Positions 1 to 8,446 of a stretch of DNA of 64,000 nucleotides are shown one piece after another (the first letter of the stretch is position 1; the number at the start of each line of letters is the position of its first letter). Origin of the DNA: Deferribacteres bacterium (GTDB lineage Bacteria > Zhuqueibacterota > Zhuqueibacteria > Zhuqueibacterales > Geothermadaptataceae); contig JACKDE010000003.1 of assembly GCA_020633675.1 (NCBI GenBank), forward strand, positions 372,001 through 436,000, in the 5' to 3' direction. The translations under genes were made by a program, and so were the position numbers. The notes under the pieces are model-generated. The model was given only the letters and a program-made list of their open reading frames with translations. It searched no databases and was not told where the DNA came from.

Positions 1-2
1 GG

Positions 3-623
3 CAGGAGGCCAGCGATTCGCTCGACATGACAAACAATGTCGTTTTGGCCACGGCAGACTGCCCATCGATTCGTCGTTTTGTTTTCGCCTCATCCAATCA
101 CGTCATGGGGCGCTACCTCGATCCGCCTCTGGCAGACAGCATTGGTCCCGGCGAGCTCACAACGAGCCTGCCGCCCGCTGTCGGTGCGACCTGGAAAACT
201 GAAAAGCAGCATTTCAACTCGACCATCTATGCCGTGCCAAAAATAGCAGGTGAAAGGCTTTGTAAAGCCCAATCTGCAAAATGCGCCGGACGGTCGAGTT
301 TTGTCGCTGTCCGAATCGGCTGGTGCCAGCCGGGCGAGAATGAAAAAAGCAGTTTATCCGGTGCTGGCACGCCCAAATTAGCAGAGCAACAAGCTGTTGG
401 CAGTGATACAGATCGGGCGGAACGCTGGTTTCGCGAGATGTGGCTCTCAAATCGCGACTTCACCCATTTATTTGAGCGAGCGCTGATTGCCGATGCTCGC
501 GCCTGGCAGAATGGTTTTGCACTGGTAAACGGCATGTCTGCCAATACCGGGATGAAATGGAGTCTTGCTGAAGCCCGACATTTGCTCGGGTACCAGCCGA
601 AGGATGATGTAAAGGCAGAATAG
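3..623 (+). CDS. NAD-dependent epimerase/dehydratase, uronate dehydrogenase-like (5' truncated)
   Basis: The C-terminal part of an extended-SDR (NAD-dependent epimerase) protein; its frame is open to the window edge, so the start and the nucleotide-binding glycine motif lie outside. The segment FVFASSNHVMG resembles the Ser-containing active-site strand of uronate dehydrogenase-like enzymes (SSNH), and YAVPK supplies the Tyr-x3-Lys catalytic pair. The tail WLSNRDFTHLFERAL followed by WSLAEARHLLGYQP is also typical of this group. Such enzymes oxidise hexuronates to aldarolactones with NAD. Its position upstream of dehydrogenases and a glucarate dehydratase-like gene supports a role in oxidative uronate catabolism. 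Family assignment is firm; substrate is inferred. Confidence 0.8.
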   Translation, partial: QEASDSLDMTNNVVLATADCPSIRRFVFASSNHVMGRYLDPPLADSIGPGELTTSLPPAVGATWKTEKQHFNSTIYAVPKIAGERLCKAQSAKCAGRSSFVAVRIGWCQPGENEKSSLSGAGTPKLAEQQAVGSDTDRAERWFREMWLSNRDFTHLFERALIADARAWQNGFALVNGMSANTGMKWSLAEARHLLGYQPKDDVKAE

Positions 624-759
624 GAATACCACACACGATTTTTAAGATTCTTCGTGCGCTTTTCTAATCCGCATGCCTTTTTGATCCATGTGTGGCTTGA
701 CCGCTACATATCTGCCATTTGCCGTCTCACTTCTCACAATTCAAAAACAAGGAATTCTC

Positions 760-1755
760 ATGAAAGCAAACGGGGTTGTTTTTACCGCACCCAGCCAGGT
801 CGAATACAAGCAGGTCAATTGTCCTGAGCCTGGGCCCGAAGATGTCGTCGTCCGTCTCACGCACTCGTGGATCAGCAATGGCACTGAAGGCTCGTATTTG
901 CGCGGCGAGCGCATCGATGGCGACACGCCTTATCGTGAAGGTGATCCATGGCCGTTCCCGATTATTTCCGGCTATCAGAAAGTCGGTGTGGTCGAATGGA
1001 TTGGAGATGCGGTCGATGATCTTGAAATTGGCGAAACGGTTTTTGCCCTGTTCGGACGCGTGGATGGGCTTTTTGATGCCCGCGCCGGCCATATTTCGCC
1101 AACAGTGACCTCGCGCAAGCAAATATGGAAACTACCGAAAGATGTTGATCCGGTGGCTTTTTCCGGGCTGATTTTAACACAAGTTGGCTACAATTCCGGC
1201 ACCCGCGGCCGCATCGATATCGGCGAAGGCGCGGTCGTGGTTGGCGATGGTCTGGTGGGCCAATGGACAGCGCAAACGCTGGCCTGGCGCGGCGCAAAAG
1301 TAGCATTGGTTGGCAAGCACAAAGACCGGCTCGATAGATTTGGCAGCGGCCCGAACCGGATTTTGATCAATTCCAACGAGACCGACTGGAAAGCTGCCGT
1401 GCAGGATATTTTTCCGGAAGGTGTGCAAATTGCCGTTGACACGGTCGGTTCAATGGATATCATGAACGGTTTTTTTGATGTAATGAAACGCGATGGCCAT
1501 TTGGTTTCTGCCGGTTTTTATGGCACAGCCGATCAGATTTCATTGCAACCGTTGCGCTACAAAGAGCTGCGAATCGAACTGCCATCCGGCGCCACCGGCG
1601 AGCGGTTGGACAAAACCATCGATCTAATTGCAGCAGGGCACTTGCAGACCTTGCCGCTGATTACGCATCATTTTCCGGTTCAGAAAGCCGCTGAGGCATG
1701 GCGTCTGATCACAGAAAAAAGCGAACCGGTGCTTGGCGTCGTGCTGGACTGGTAA
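760..1755 (+). CDS. MDR-family dehydrogenase (zinc-less type)
   Basis: A 331-aa medium-chain dehydrogenase/reductase. It has an N-terminal GroES-like domain and a Rossmann domain carrying GDGLVGQW near residue 165 as the NAD(P)-binding glycine motif. The Cys and Gly-His-Glu ligands of catalytic zinc are not visible in the N-terminal domain (SWISNGTEGS stands where the Cys would be), nor is the four-Cys structural zinc lobe, so it may be a zinc-independent member. The ATG at 760, preceded by an AAGGAA-like site, is preferred to an upstream in-frame start at 688. It lies between the uronate dehydrogenase-like gene and a second MDR gene, so a sugar or sugar-acid substrate is likely but unproven. 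Confidence 0.82.
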   Translation: MKANGVVFTAPSQVEYKQVNCPEPGPEDVVVRLTHSWISNGTEGSYLRGERIDGDTPYREGDPWPFPIISGYQKVGVVEWIGDAVDDLEIGETVFALFGRVDGLFDARAGHISPTVTSRKQIWKLPKDVDPVAFSGLILTQVGYNSGTRGRIDIGEGAVVVGDGLVGQWTAQTLAWRGAKVALVGKHKDRLDRFGSGPNRILINSNETDWKAAVQDIFPEGVQIAVDTVGSMDIMNGFFDVMKRDGHLVSAGFYGTADQISLQPLRYKELRIELPSGATGERLDKTIDLIAAGHLQTLPLITHHFPVQKAAEAWRLITEKSEPVLGVVLDW

Positions 1756-1957
1756 ACAGAATGCTTCGATCGGATTTGCCGGACAAGAGAGACATCTTGT
1801 GCAAATATTGTAGCATTGTCCCCTTGTGTGGCATTCATAAAATTCTAAATCCTTTGCTGAAATAGCGACCCACAAGGGGTCGAGGCTACGAAGCAATCGC
1901 AAATATGCGCCAATCCAGTCGATCCTGCTATCCAGTCAAAAAGAGGAAAACCTTTCA

Positions 1958-2920
1958 ATGAAAATATTGCAAATCACTCAACCCGGACAAGCCGAATGGC
2001 GAGAGGCAGCAATGCCAACTCCCACAGAGAATGAAGTTTTGGTGAAAGTTGAAGCGGTCACTACCTGTCCGCACTGGGATCTGCACATTCTCGACGGCGT
2101 GCCGATGTTTCCCGGCTTCGAGCAGAACTATCCTTACCATCCCGGTCAGCCTGGCCATGAAATGGTCGGCGAAGTGGCGCAAACAGGCGCTGCTGTCACA
2201 GGTTTGAACGTGGGTCAGCGCGTGGCAGCATGGCGCGATAGCGGCCCGAAACGCCAGGGCTGCTACGCCAAATATGTCGCGATTCCGGCAGAAAACCTGC
2301 TCGCAATTCCGGAAACGCTGGCGCCTGCAGAAATCGCCTCGCTCGAATTGGCGATGTGCGTGCAGGTTTCGTTCGATCAACTGCGCAAAATCGACGCCAT
2401 CGCTGGCAAACGTGTGGGCATCGGTGGGCTTGGGCCGGCCGGCATCATCGCCGTGCAGATGGCGCGCGCATATGGCGCCAGGGAAGTTGTGGCGGTCGAT
2501 CCCTTGCCGCAGCGCCGCGAAATTGGCCTGAAGGTCGGCGCGGACGCAGCTTTCGCACCTGACGATCCGGCTTTCCCCGCTGACCGGCGCGGCCAGACAG
2601 CCTGCGACAGCGCCCTCGACACGACCGGCTTGAAAATAGCGATCGAAGCGTTGATGGCACGCACTATCGAAGCTGTTGCCATTTTTGGCGTGCTGCGGGA
2701 AACCATCGATTTTGGCCCGAAGCACTGGTATGGCGGATTTTCGTTGCTGGGTTATGGCGCTCACAATCTGAAAGCCGGCAAGCAGGCGCTCCAATTGATT
2801 TTGGAAAAAAAGCTCGACCTTATCCCCCTGGTCAGCGCCACGATGCCGATGACCGACTACACCAGTGGCATCGAGCTGCTGCGCAAAAAGGACGCAATCA
2901 AAATTTTGTTTACGCCATGA
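1958..2920 (+). CDS. Zinc-binding MDR alcohol/polyol dehydrogenase
   Basis: A 320-aa MDR oxidoreductase. The GroES-like domain has TTCPHWDLH, with the zinc-ligand Cys, and GQPGHEMVGEV, with the conserved His-Glu pair. The Rossmann motif GGLGPAGII follows near residue 160. The structural zinc lobe with four closely spaced Cys is absent. A purine-rich AAAGAGGAAAA site precedes the ATG. It is the second dehydrogenase gene in the sugar-acid cluster and points the same way as the downstream lyase, glycosidase and dehydratase genes, which suggests a polyol, sugar or sugar-acid substrate. No specific substrate can be read from the sequence. Confidence 0.82.
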   Translation: MKILQITQPGQAEWREAAMPTPTENEVLVKVEAVTTCPHWDLHILDGVPMFPGFEQNYPYHPGQPGHEMVGEVAQTGAAVTGLNVGQRVAAWRDSGPKRQGCYAKYVAIPAENLLAIPETLAPAEIASLELAMCVQVSFDQLRKIDAIAGKRVGIGGLGPAGIIAVQMARAYGAREVVAVDPLPQRREIGLKVGADAAFAPDDPAFPADRRGQTACDSALDTTGLKIAIEALMARTIEAVAIFGVLRETIDFGPKHWYGGFSLLGYGAHNLKAGKQALQLILEKKLDLIPLVSATMPMTDYTSGIELLRKKDAIKILFTP

Positions 2921-3095
2921 TTTGCTCCGCGCTGAGATCAGGCAAGCGCTGCAGGAAAAAAGAGCGACAGACTTCAGTTTGCCCATATAAAAAATGCCAG
3001 AATGAATTTTGACACTCCATTTGTTCTAGCAAATTACCATTGAGCAAAAATATATCCCTATAGCCTGACGGCCATATCTATCACTCCTAAATGCG

Positions 3096-5552
3096 ATGAA
3101 TTCGATGCAACAGTTCAAACACCTCCCTGTGTGGCACTGCCTTGCCCTTTCTCTCGCGACCATTTTTTTCACGTTTTGCAATGCTTCCGGTCAGCAAGAG
3201 AGTGTACAGCATTGGCTGCCCGAATTTATCAGCCAGCTCGATCCTGGTTCCGATATTGCCCGGCAAATCACGCAAATCGACAGCGAACCAGAGCAAATAC
3301 GCGTGCTTGCCAGCCATTTTCGCCAGCAAGCCCACCTTCAGCCACTTTGGATCATCCCCTTCCCGGATCAGCGCGATCCCAAACACGATACAGCGAAAGC
3401 AGACAATGCAGTCAACGGACTGATTTGGACCATGTACGGAAGCCAGCATCTCAACTCCCCCCTGCCCTGGTTTGATCCCGACAAAAAAGTCCGCACCCTG
3501 GCCCGTTTCCCGCACTTTGATTATCTCGCGCCGGCCTATTTTCATACCCAAAATGAAAAATACGCGCGCCTGATGGTGCAGCATATCGAAGACTTCATCG
3601 CCAATGCACCGATTGAGGAAGCCGCCAACATGACAGTGCAGACCGAATATACCGTGAATCCGTGGAACTGGGTGCTGTTGCTGTGGCGTATCTCGCGCTG
3701 GATCGATGCACTGACTTATTTGCAAACTTCACCTTCAATGAGCGATGCCGGTTATCTTCAAACGCTCAACCACCTGTGGAAGGAAGTCGATTGGCTGGTG
3801 CCGCGAATGTATTTGGGCCTGCACAACGGCACGCTCGGCAACATCCGGGCGGTTTTGTATGCCGGACTTAATTTTCCCGAGGCCAAAAACAGCGCACTCT
3901 GGCTGCAGGAAGGACTCAGCACTTTCAAGGGATTTCTCAACGGCTATTTTTATCCGGGTGAGGTGTCAGTTGAGTTGACACTCGGCTACTCGGCATCGGT
4001 TTTGGGGCAATGCCTCACGATTTTGGCCGGCTTGCCGGAGGGTGCGGGGGCTGGCTTGAAGGAACCGCTTGCAAGGTTGGTCGACGGACATTTTGGCCTG
4101 ATGAAGCCCGATCGCAGCCTGCCGCGCTATGGCGATCATGGGGCTTACGATATTCGACCGCTATTTCTTCAGCAGGCCATACGCGTTTTCGACCGGAAAG
4201 ATTGGCAGCAGGTCGTGGCGGGACAAGACGAAATCATTGATCCGGCATTCCTGTCCTGGCCAGCACAGTCGCGTCCTTACTACTTGAGCGGCTATTATGC
4301 CATGCGCGATGGCTGGGGGGCCGATGCTCAGTATCTCAGCATCGACAGCGGGCCGTTCGGTACCAACCACCAGCACAGCGACAAGCTCAGCATCACCCTT
4401 TCTGCCGAAAGCGCTGACTTTATCGTCGATCCTGGCACATCAATTTATAACTCGACCGAGTCCGGCCCACGCTACGATTTACGTTTTGGCTTTCTACACA
4501 ATGTCATCACCATCGATGGCATCGATCCCAATGCAGGCTGGGACATGCACTACCAATTCGACGCGCAGCAAAATCATTGGATCACCAATCCGGTATTCGA
4601 CTTTGTCTCCGGAGAGTATGATTTCCGCGCCAACATGCTCGACGCAATCTGGCGGCGTTCGGTCTATTACAGGCGCGGCGAATATTGGATCATCGCCGAC
4701 CGACTGGCCGGAGGTGGCGAAAGAGAAATCGAGAGCAATTTTCAATTTTCAATTGGAATGCAGGTCGAGCCAAGCGGTCGTACGGTGCGCGCAACCGCGC
4801 CGAACCAGGCCCAACTTGTAGTGTATGCGACAGACGAAATTTTGCAGCCCCGGGTTGTCACCGGCGATACCAGCTTTCCGGGAACGACGCATCCGATTCG
4901 CGAACCCAACATCGATCATATAGCAGGCGGCCGCGGCTGGGTGGGCACATTTGGCAATTTCACTCCCCTCAATCCACATCACAGCCATCCCGCTCCGGCT
5001 TTGGTTTATGCAGGAACAGCCGAGCTGCCGTTTAGCACCGCGCGCGTACTTGTGCCTTCCCGTGACAAAAAAGTCAGACCAATGCACGTGAGCCAAATCA
5101 TCAACAGCCAGCAGCAGTTGCGCATAAAAATTGAACACAGCGGCGAGCTGCAAGGCACTATCGATATTTGGGACATGCAACTCACCGACATGCCGCCGCT
5201 TTACGAACATTGGCAAAAAGACAGCAATTTTTGGCTGCGGCTCTTCAACCAAAATATCCGGGAAATCGCACTTGTGAATCGGCGAGAGCTTGTGTTCGAA
5301 AACACATTAGCCAGTGTCCGGATCGCCTTTTCGGAACCGGTGGCAGCTACAATCAGCAAAAAAGAATCCGGCTGGCGTATCGATATCGACAGTTTTGTAG
5401 AACATCCTGTAAAGCTGCTGGCTGCACGCCTGAAGGGACCTGAAACGGATATCGATTTTGCGGCAAATGCATCGTCTAACGCAGCGCTTTTTGACGATAC
5501 CGGTGCGCGCATCGATGAGCTTTTTCCGGGCCAGACCTACTGGCTTCGGTAG
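3096..5552 (+). CDS. Secreted heparinase II/III family polysaccharide lyase
   Basis: An 818-aa protein with an N-terminal signal peptide (hydrophobic stretch within residues 8-30, ending near NASGQQ). The layout fits an (alpha/alpha) toroid in the first ~390 residues followed by the heparinase II/III-like beta domain. The stretch YYAMRDGWGADAQYLSIDSG and the following FGTNHQHSDKLS are typical of this family, with His residues near the catalytic centre. Such enzymes cleave uronate-containing glycans (heparin, alginate, related polymers) by beta-elimination in the periplasm or outside the cell. The start could also be the Met at 3105. It is the first degradative gene of the cluster; the polymer is not identifiable from sequence. 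Confidence 0.87.
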   Translation: MNSMQQFKHLPVWHCLALSLATIFFTFCNASGQQESVQHWLPEFISQLDPGSDIARQITQIDSEPEQIRVLASHFRQQAHLQPLWIIPFPDQRDPKHDTAKADNAVNGLIWTMYGSQHLNSPLPWFDPDKKVRTLARFPHFDYLAPAYFHTQNEKYARLMVQHIEDFIANAPIEEAANMTVQTEYTVNPWNWVLLLWRISRWIDALTYLQTSPSMSDAGYLQTLNHLWKEVDWLVPRMYLGLHNGTLGNIRAVLYAGLNFPEAKNSALWLQEGLSTFKGFLNGYFYPGEVSVELTLGYSASVLGQCLTILAGLPEGAGAGLKEPLARLVDGHFGLMKPDRSLPRYGDHGAYDIRPLFLQQAIRVFDRKDWQQVVAGQDEIIDPAFLSWPAQSRPYYLSGYYAMRDGWGADAQYLSIDSGPFGTNHQHSDKLSITLSAESADFIVDPGTSIYNSTESGPRYDLRFGFLHNVITIDGIDPNAGWDMHYQFDAQQNHWITNPVFDFVSGEYDFRANMLDAIWRRSVYYRRGEYWIIADRLAGGGEREIESNFQFSIGMQVEPSGRTVRATAPNQAQLVVYATDEILQPRVVTGDTSFPGTTHPIREPNIDHIAGGRGWVGTFGNFTPLNPHHSHPAPALVYAGTAELPFSTARVLVPSRDKKVRPMHVSQIINSQQQLRIKIEHSGELQGTIDIWDMQLTDMPPLYEHWQKDSNFWLRLFNQNIREIALVNRRELVFENTLASVRIAFSEPVAATISKKESGWRIDIDSFVEHPVKLLAARLKGPETDIDFAANASSNAALFDDTGARIDELFPGQTYWLR

Positions 5553-5781
5553 CGAGAAGATGGGCATTTTTGCTGCTCGCTGCACTCGTTAAGAATCTCT
5601 TCTAATTGTGCAAAGAATTCGTTATCATTCTGTCATACTGTGAAATTTAACCAAATGCTGTACATTTCGTCCGGCAAATGCACTTTTGTTTCAAGTGCGC
5701 ATCGGTTCTCTTTTACTTATTTTCGCTAATGCAATAATTTCAGCTTAACGACCAAAAACGACCTACCTTTTTGAAAAACCT

Positions 5782-7365
5782 ATGATTGACATTCAAACCA
5801 GTTCGGGCAAATGGGAAAAATTTTGCCAGCAAATCGAGACATTTTTGCAAGCCGATCTCGTTGATCTCGAAATCGATGGAGAACGCGTTCGTGGCTATCG
5901 CTCGCCAGATAGTCCAGCCTTATGGATTCGCGATCATTCTGACATCATGCGCGGAGGCAAGTATTTTGAATCCGACTTGCAGAGTGCGGTGAATTGCTTT
6001 GCCAACTCGCAGGCGCGCAACGGTCGTGTTTTCGACCATGTGCTCACCAGGCCGCTTAAGCACTCCAATGAACGTGAAAACTGGGAGAAATGGGTGCGCG
6101 TGCCGGTCGAAGCAGACGTCGAATACCGCTTTGTCAAAGCAGCGCAGCAAGCCTGGCAGGCCACTGGCGATCACGCCTGGCTGCGCGATATATTGCCCGC
6201 TCTTGAGCTGGCGCTGCACTATTCCAGCTCGCATCCGCTGCGATGGGATGCAAAACACCAATTGGTCAAGCGGCCATACACCATCGACACGTGGGATTTT
6301 GACTACACAGCCGGTCGGCAAAAGTGGCTCAATTTTCAAATCACTGACGACACCTTTTGGGGCATCATGCATTGCGACAACAGCGGCGTTTACGAAGCAG
6401 CACAAACATTGGCTACGATGAACGCATTTCTGGGTAATTCAGGCAAAGCGGAACACTGGCAGCGCCTTGCAGAGGGCATCCGTGAACGCGCCAATGCGCT
6501 CCTGTTCAACGGTCGTTTTTATACCCACTTTCACAAACTTACACCCATCCGCATTGAAGGCGTCGATGAAGCCGAGCAGCTCAGCCTCAGCACACCGATG
6601 GCGATCACACGCAAGCTGGCAACCCACGAAATTGCCGTGGCGATATTGCAGGAATATCAGCGACGCAAAAAATCATCCGGCGCATTTGCAGAGTGGTTCG
6701 GCATTCATCCACCCTTCCCCGACGGCATTTTTGGCGATGAGAAGCTGGTTGGGGGCGCCTACATTAACGGCGGTATTTTCCCACTGTCGGGCGGCGAATT
6801 GGCCTGTGCAGCGTTTGCTCATGGCTTCGAAAGCTATGGACTTCATATCCTCGATCAATACCGCGCCATGATTGCCGAAAGCAATGCAACCTATTTATGG
6901 TATTTTCCGGACGGTCGCGCCTCGACCGAAGAAACCAGCACCAGCCCGGAAGCCATGCCGACTGATGGCTGGGGCTCAACAGCTATGCTGCACGGCTTCA
7001 TCGAAGGCCTGTGTGGCATCGAAGACTTGACCCATTCGTTTCAGAAAGTGCGTTGTTCGCCGCGCTGGGCTGCCACCGATGAGAAAGAAGCTGACATCAA
7101 AATCGGGTATGCAGCTTCAGGGGCGACCTTCGGCTATCGTTTCCAGCATTACCCGGAGAACAAGACGCTTCTGCTCGAAATCGAAGCGCAGGATAGCGAA
7201 GTTGAAGTTCGTCTCCTGCTGCCCAAAAACAGCCGCGTCCGTTCGATGCTGTGGGATGGCAAGCCGGTACAGCATGGGACAGAAACCATCGAAAGCAGCC
7301 AGTATGCCGTTGCAAAGAGCCATATTCAGGGGATCACCAAAATCGGAGTACATTACGAATCATGA
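5782..7365 (+). CDS. Six-hairpin glycosidase-like protein
   Basis: A 527-aa protein without a visible signal peptide, so probably cytoplasmic. Its composition and recurring aromatic/acidic helices fit an (alpha/alpha)6 barrel glycoside hydrolase; WIRDHSDIMRGGKYFE near residue 50 and PTDGWGSTAMLHGFIEG near residue 395 look like active-site loops of that fold. A short beta-rich C-terminus follows. Its stop codon overlaps the next start in ATGA, which implies translational coupling with the Asp-box propeller protein. The exact GH family could not be fixed by eye; trehalase-like, GH63-like or unsaturated-glucuronyl hydrolase-like folds are alternatives. Confidence 0.7.
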   Translation: MIDIQTSSGKWEKFCQQIETFLQADLVDLEIDGERVRGYRSPDSPALWIRDHSDIMRGGKYFESDLQSAVNCFANSQARNGRVFDHVLTRPLKHSNERENWEKWVRVPVEADVEYRFVKAAQQAWQATGDHAWLRDILPALELALHYSSSHPLRWDAKHQLVKRPYTIDTWDFDYTAGRQKWLNFQITDDTFWGIMHCDNSGVYEAAQTLATMNAFLGNSGKAEHWQRLAEGIRERANALLFNGRFYTHFHKLTPIRIEGVDEAEQLSLSTPMAITRKLATHEIAVAILQEYQRRKKSSGAFAEWFGIHPPFPDGIFGDEKLVGGAYINGGIFPLSGGELACAAFAHGFESYGLHILDQYRAMIAESNATYLWYFPDGRASTEETSTSPEAMPTDGWGSTAMLHGFIEGLCGIEDLTHSFQKVRCSPRWAATDEKEADIKIGYAASGATFGYRFQHYPENKTLLLEIEAQDSEVEVRLLLPKNSRVRSMLWDGKPVQHGTETIESSQYAVAKSHIQGITKIGVHYES

Positions 7366-8363
7366 AAAAGCTCATTTTATCCGTCACGATTGGTGCGCTA
7401 GCCGTTGCGCTTTTGAACGGCAGCACATTGCTCGCACAACAGAAGGCCAAATTGTATGCAGGCCTTTCCAACTCGAAAGGCTACGTGGTCGGCGCCAAGC
7501 TGTCGCCAAGCGGCCTGCACGTTTTTGAAGGTGACACGACCTGGCGCCTGATCGGATGGAAACATCCACGCATCAGTGCGGTCGCCTTCGACCCAAACGA
7601 TCACAACATGATCTATTTGGCAGGCGGAAATGGCTGTCTGAAGTCGAAAGACGGTGGTAAAAGCTGGAAAATCACCACCAACTGGGAAGTGACCGAATCG
7701 CAGAGCATATGTGTCGATCCAAATGCGCCGCAAAACGTCTATATTTCAACCGCTTACGGCATTTGGCGTTCAAAGGATTATGGTGAGACCTGGAATGCTT
7801 CCAATAACGGCTTGCCGAAAAAATACACGCAGCTCGTGACTGCGGATCACCGGAAAGCCGGGCGGCTGTTTGCTGCTACGGAAGGCGGCATTTTCGTTAC
7901 CACCAACGGTGGCGATAGCTGGCAACTGGCCGGTGCAAAAGGCATCGAAAGCCACGATATCCAGCAAAGCGTGAAAAATCCACAAATCTGGATCGCCGGG
8001 ACGGAAACAAAAGGCGTGTTTCACTCGCAAGACAACGGCAAAACCTGGCAAGAAATCGGTGGCAACGCTTCAGAATCGCCAATATATGCTGTTGCCATCG
8101 ATCCATTCAACACTCAAAATATGGCTGCAGCAGGCTGGAATAGCGGCGTGCTCATCAGCAGGGATGGTGGCAAGAGCTGGAAAAATTATCGCGAAGGATT
8201 GCCAGTGGATGATTTTTATTCGATCACCTTTGATGCGAATGAGCCCGGTCATTTGTGGGTCGCGACCATCGAGGAAGGCATCTTCCGCTCAGCTGATTTC
8301 GGCAAAAGCTGGGAGTTCAAGGGCATGTATGGCTCTCTGGTGTTCGATTTGGTTTTTTATTAA
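7362..8363 (+). CDS. Secreted Asp-box (BNR/Ycf48-like) beta-propeller protein
   Basis: A 333-aa protein with a signal peptide (MKKLILSVTIGALAVALL, cleavage near LAQQ). At least six Asp-box repeats of the form S-x-D-x-G-x-[ST]-W are readable: SKDGGKSW, SKDYGETW, TTNGGDSW, SQDNGKTW, SRDGGKSW and SADFGKSW. They mark a six- or seven-bladed propeller of the sialidase/Ycf48/VPS10 type. The ATG at 7362 overlaps the stop of the glycosidase gene (ATGA). Start sites further upstream would read back through that gene and are rejected. Role is unknown; in this cluster glycan binding, or a structural or chaperone role in polymer breakdown, is plausible. Confidence 0.85.
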   Translation: MKKLILSVTIGALAVALLNGSTLLAQQKAKLYAGLSNSKGYVVGAKLSPSGLHVFEGDTTWRLIGWKHPRISAVAFDPNDHNMIYLAGGNGCLKSKDGGKSWKITTNWEVTESQSICVDPNAPQNVYISTAYGIWRSKDYGETWNASNNGLPKKYTQLVTADHRKAGRLFAATEGGIFVTTNGGDSWQLAGAKGIESHDIQQSVKNPQIWIAGTETKGVFHSQDNGKTWQEIGGNASESPIYAVAIDPFNTQNMAAAGWNSGVLISRDGGKSWKNYREGLPVDDFYSITFDANEPGHLWVATIEEGIFRSADFGKSWEFKGMYGSLVFDLVFY

Positions 8364-8375
8364 AAAATGGTAGGA

Positions 8376-8391
8376 GCTTGGCGCGCCAAGC
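8376..8391. repeat. GGCGCGCC-centred palindrome
   Basis: A 16-bp perfect palindrome, GCTTGGCGCGCCAAGC, just after the propeller gene; weaker pairing extends a few bases outward on both sides. A related hairpin with the same GGCGCGCC core lies at 10327-10354, on the other side of the 611-aa gene. It could act as a 3' mRNA hairpin or be a dispersed repeat. Confidence 0.6.
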
Positions 8392-8446
8392 ATCTGCGGC
8401 ACCATCAATTTTTGAAAAAATACTCAATTCTGAGGATAATGCAGTT

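Noticed and set aside
1955..2986. A 343-codon minus-strand open frame opposite the zinc MDR gene
   Set aside because: It lies entirely antisense to a gene with clear MDR motifs, is rich in His/Arg/Cys as expected of a shadow frame, and matches no family.
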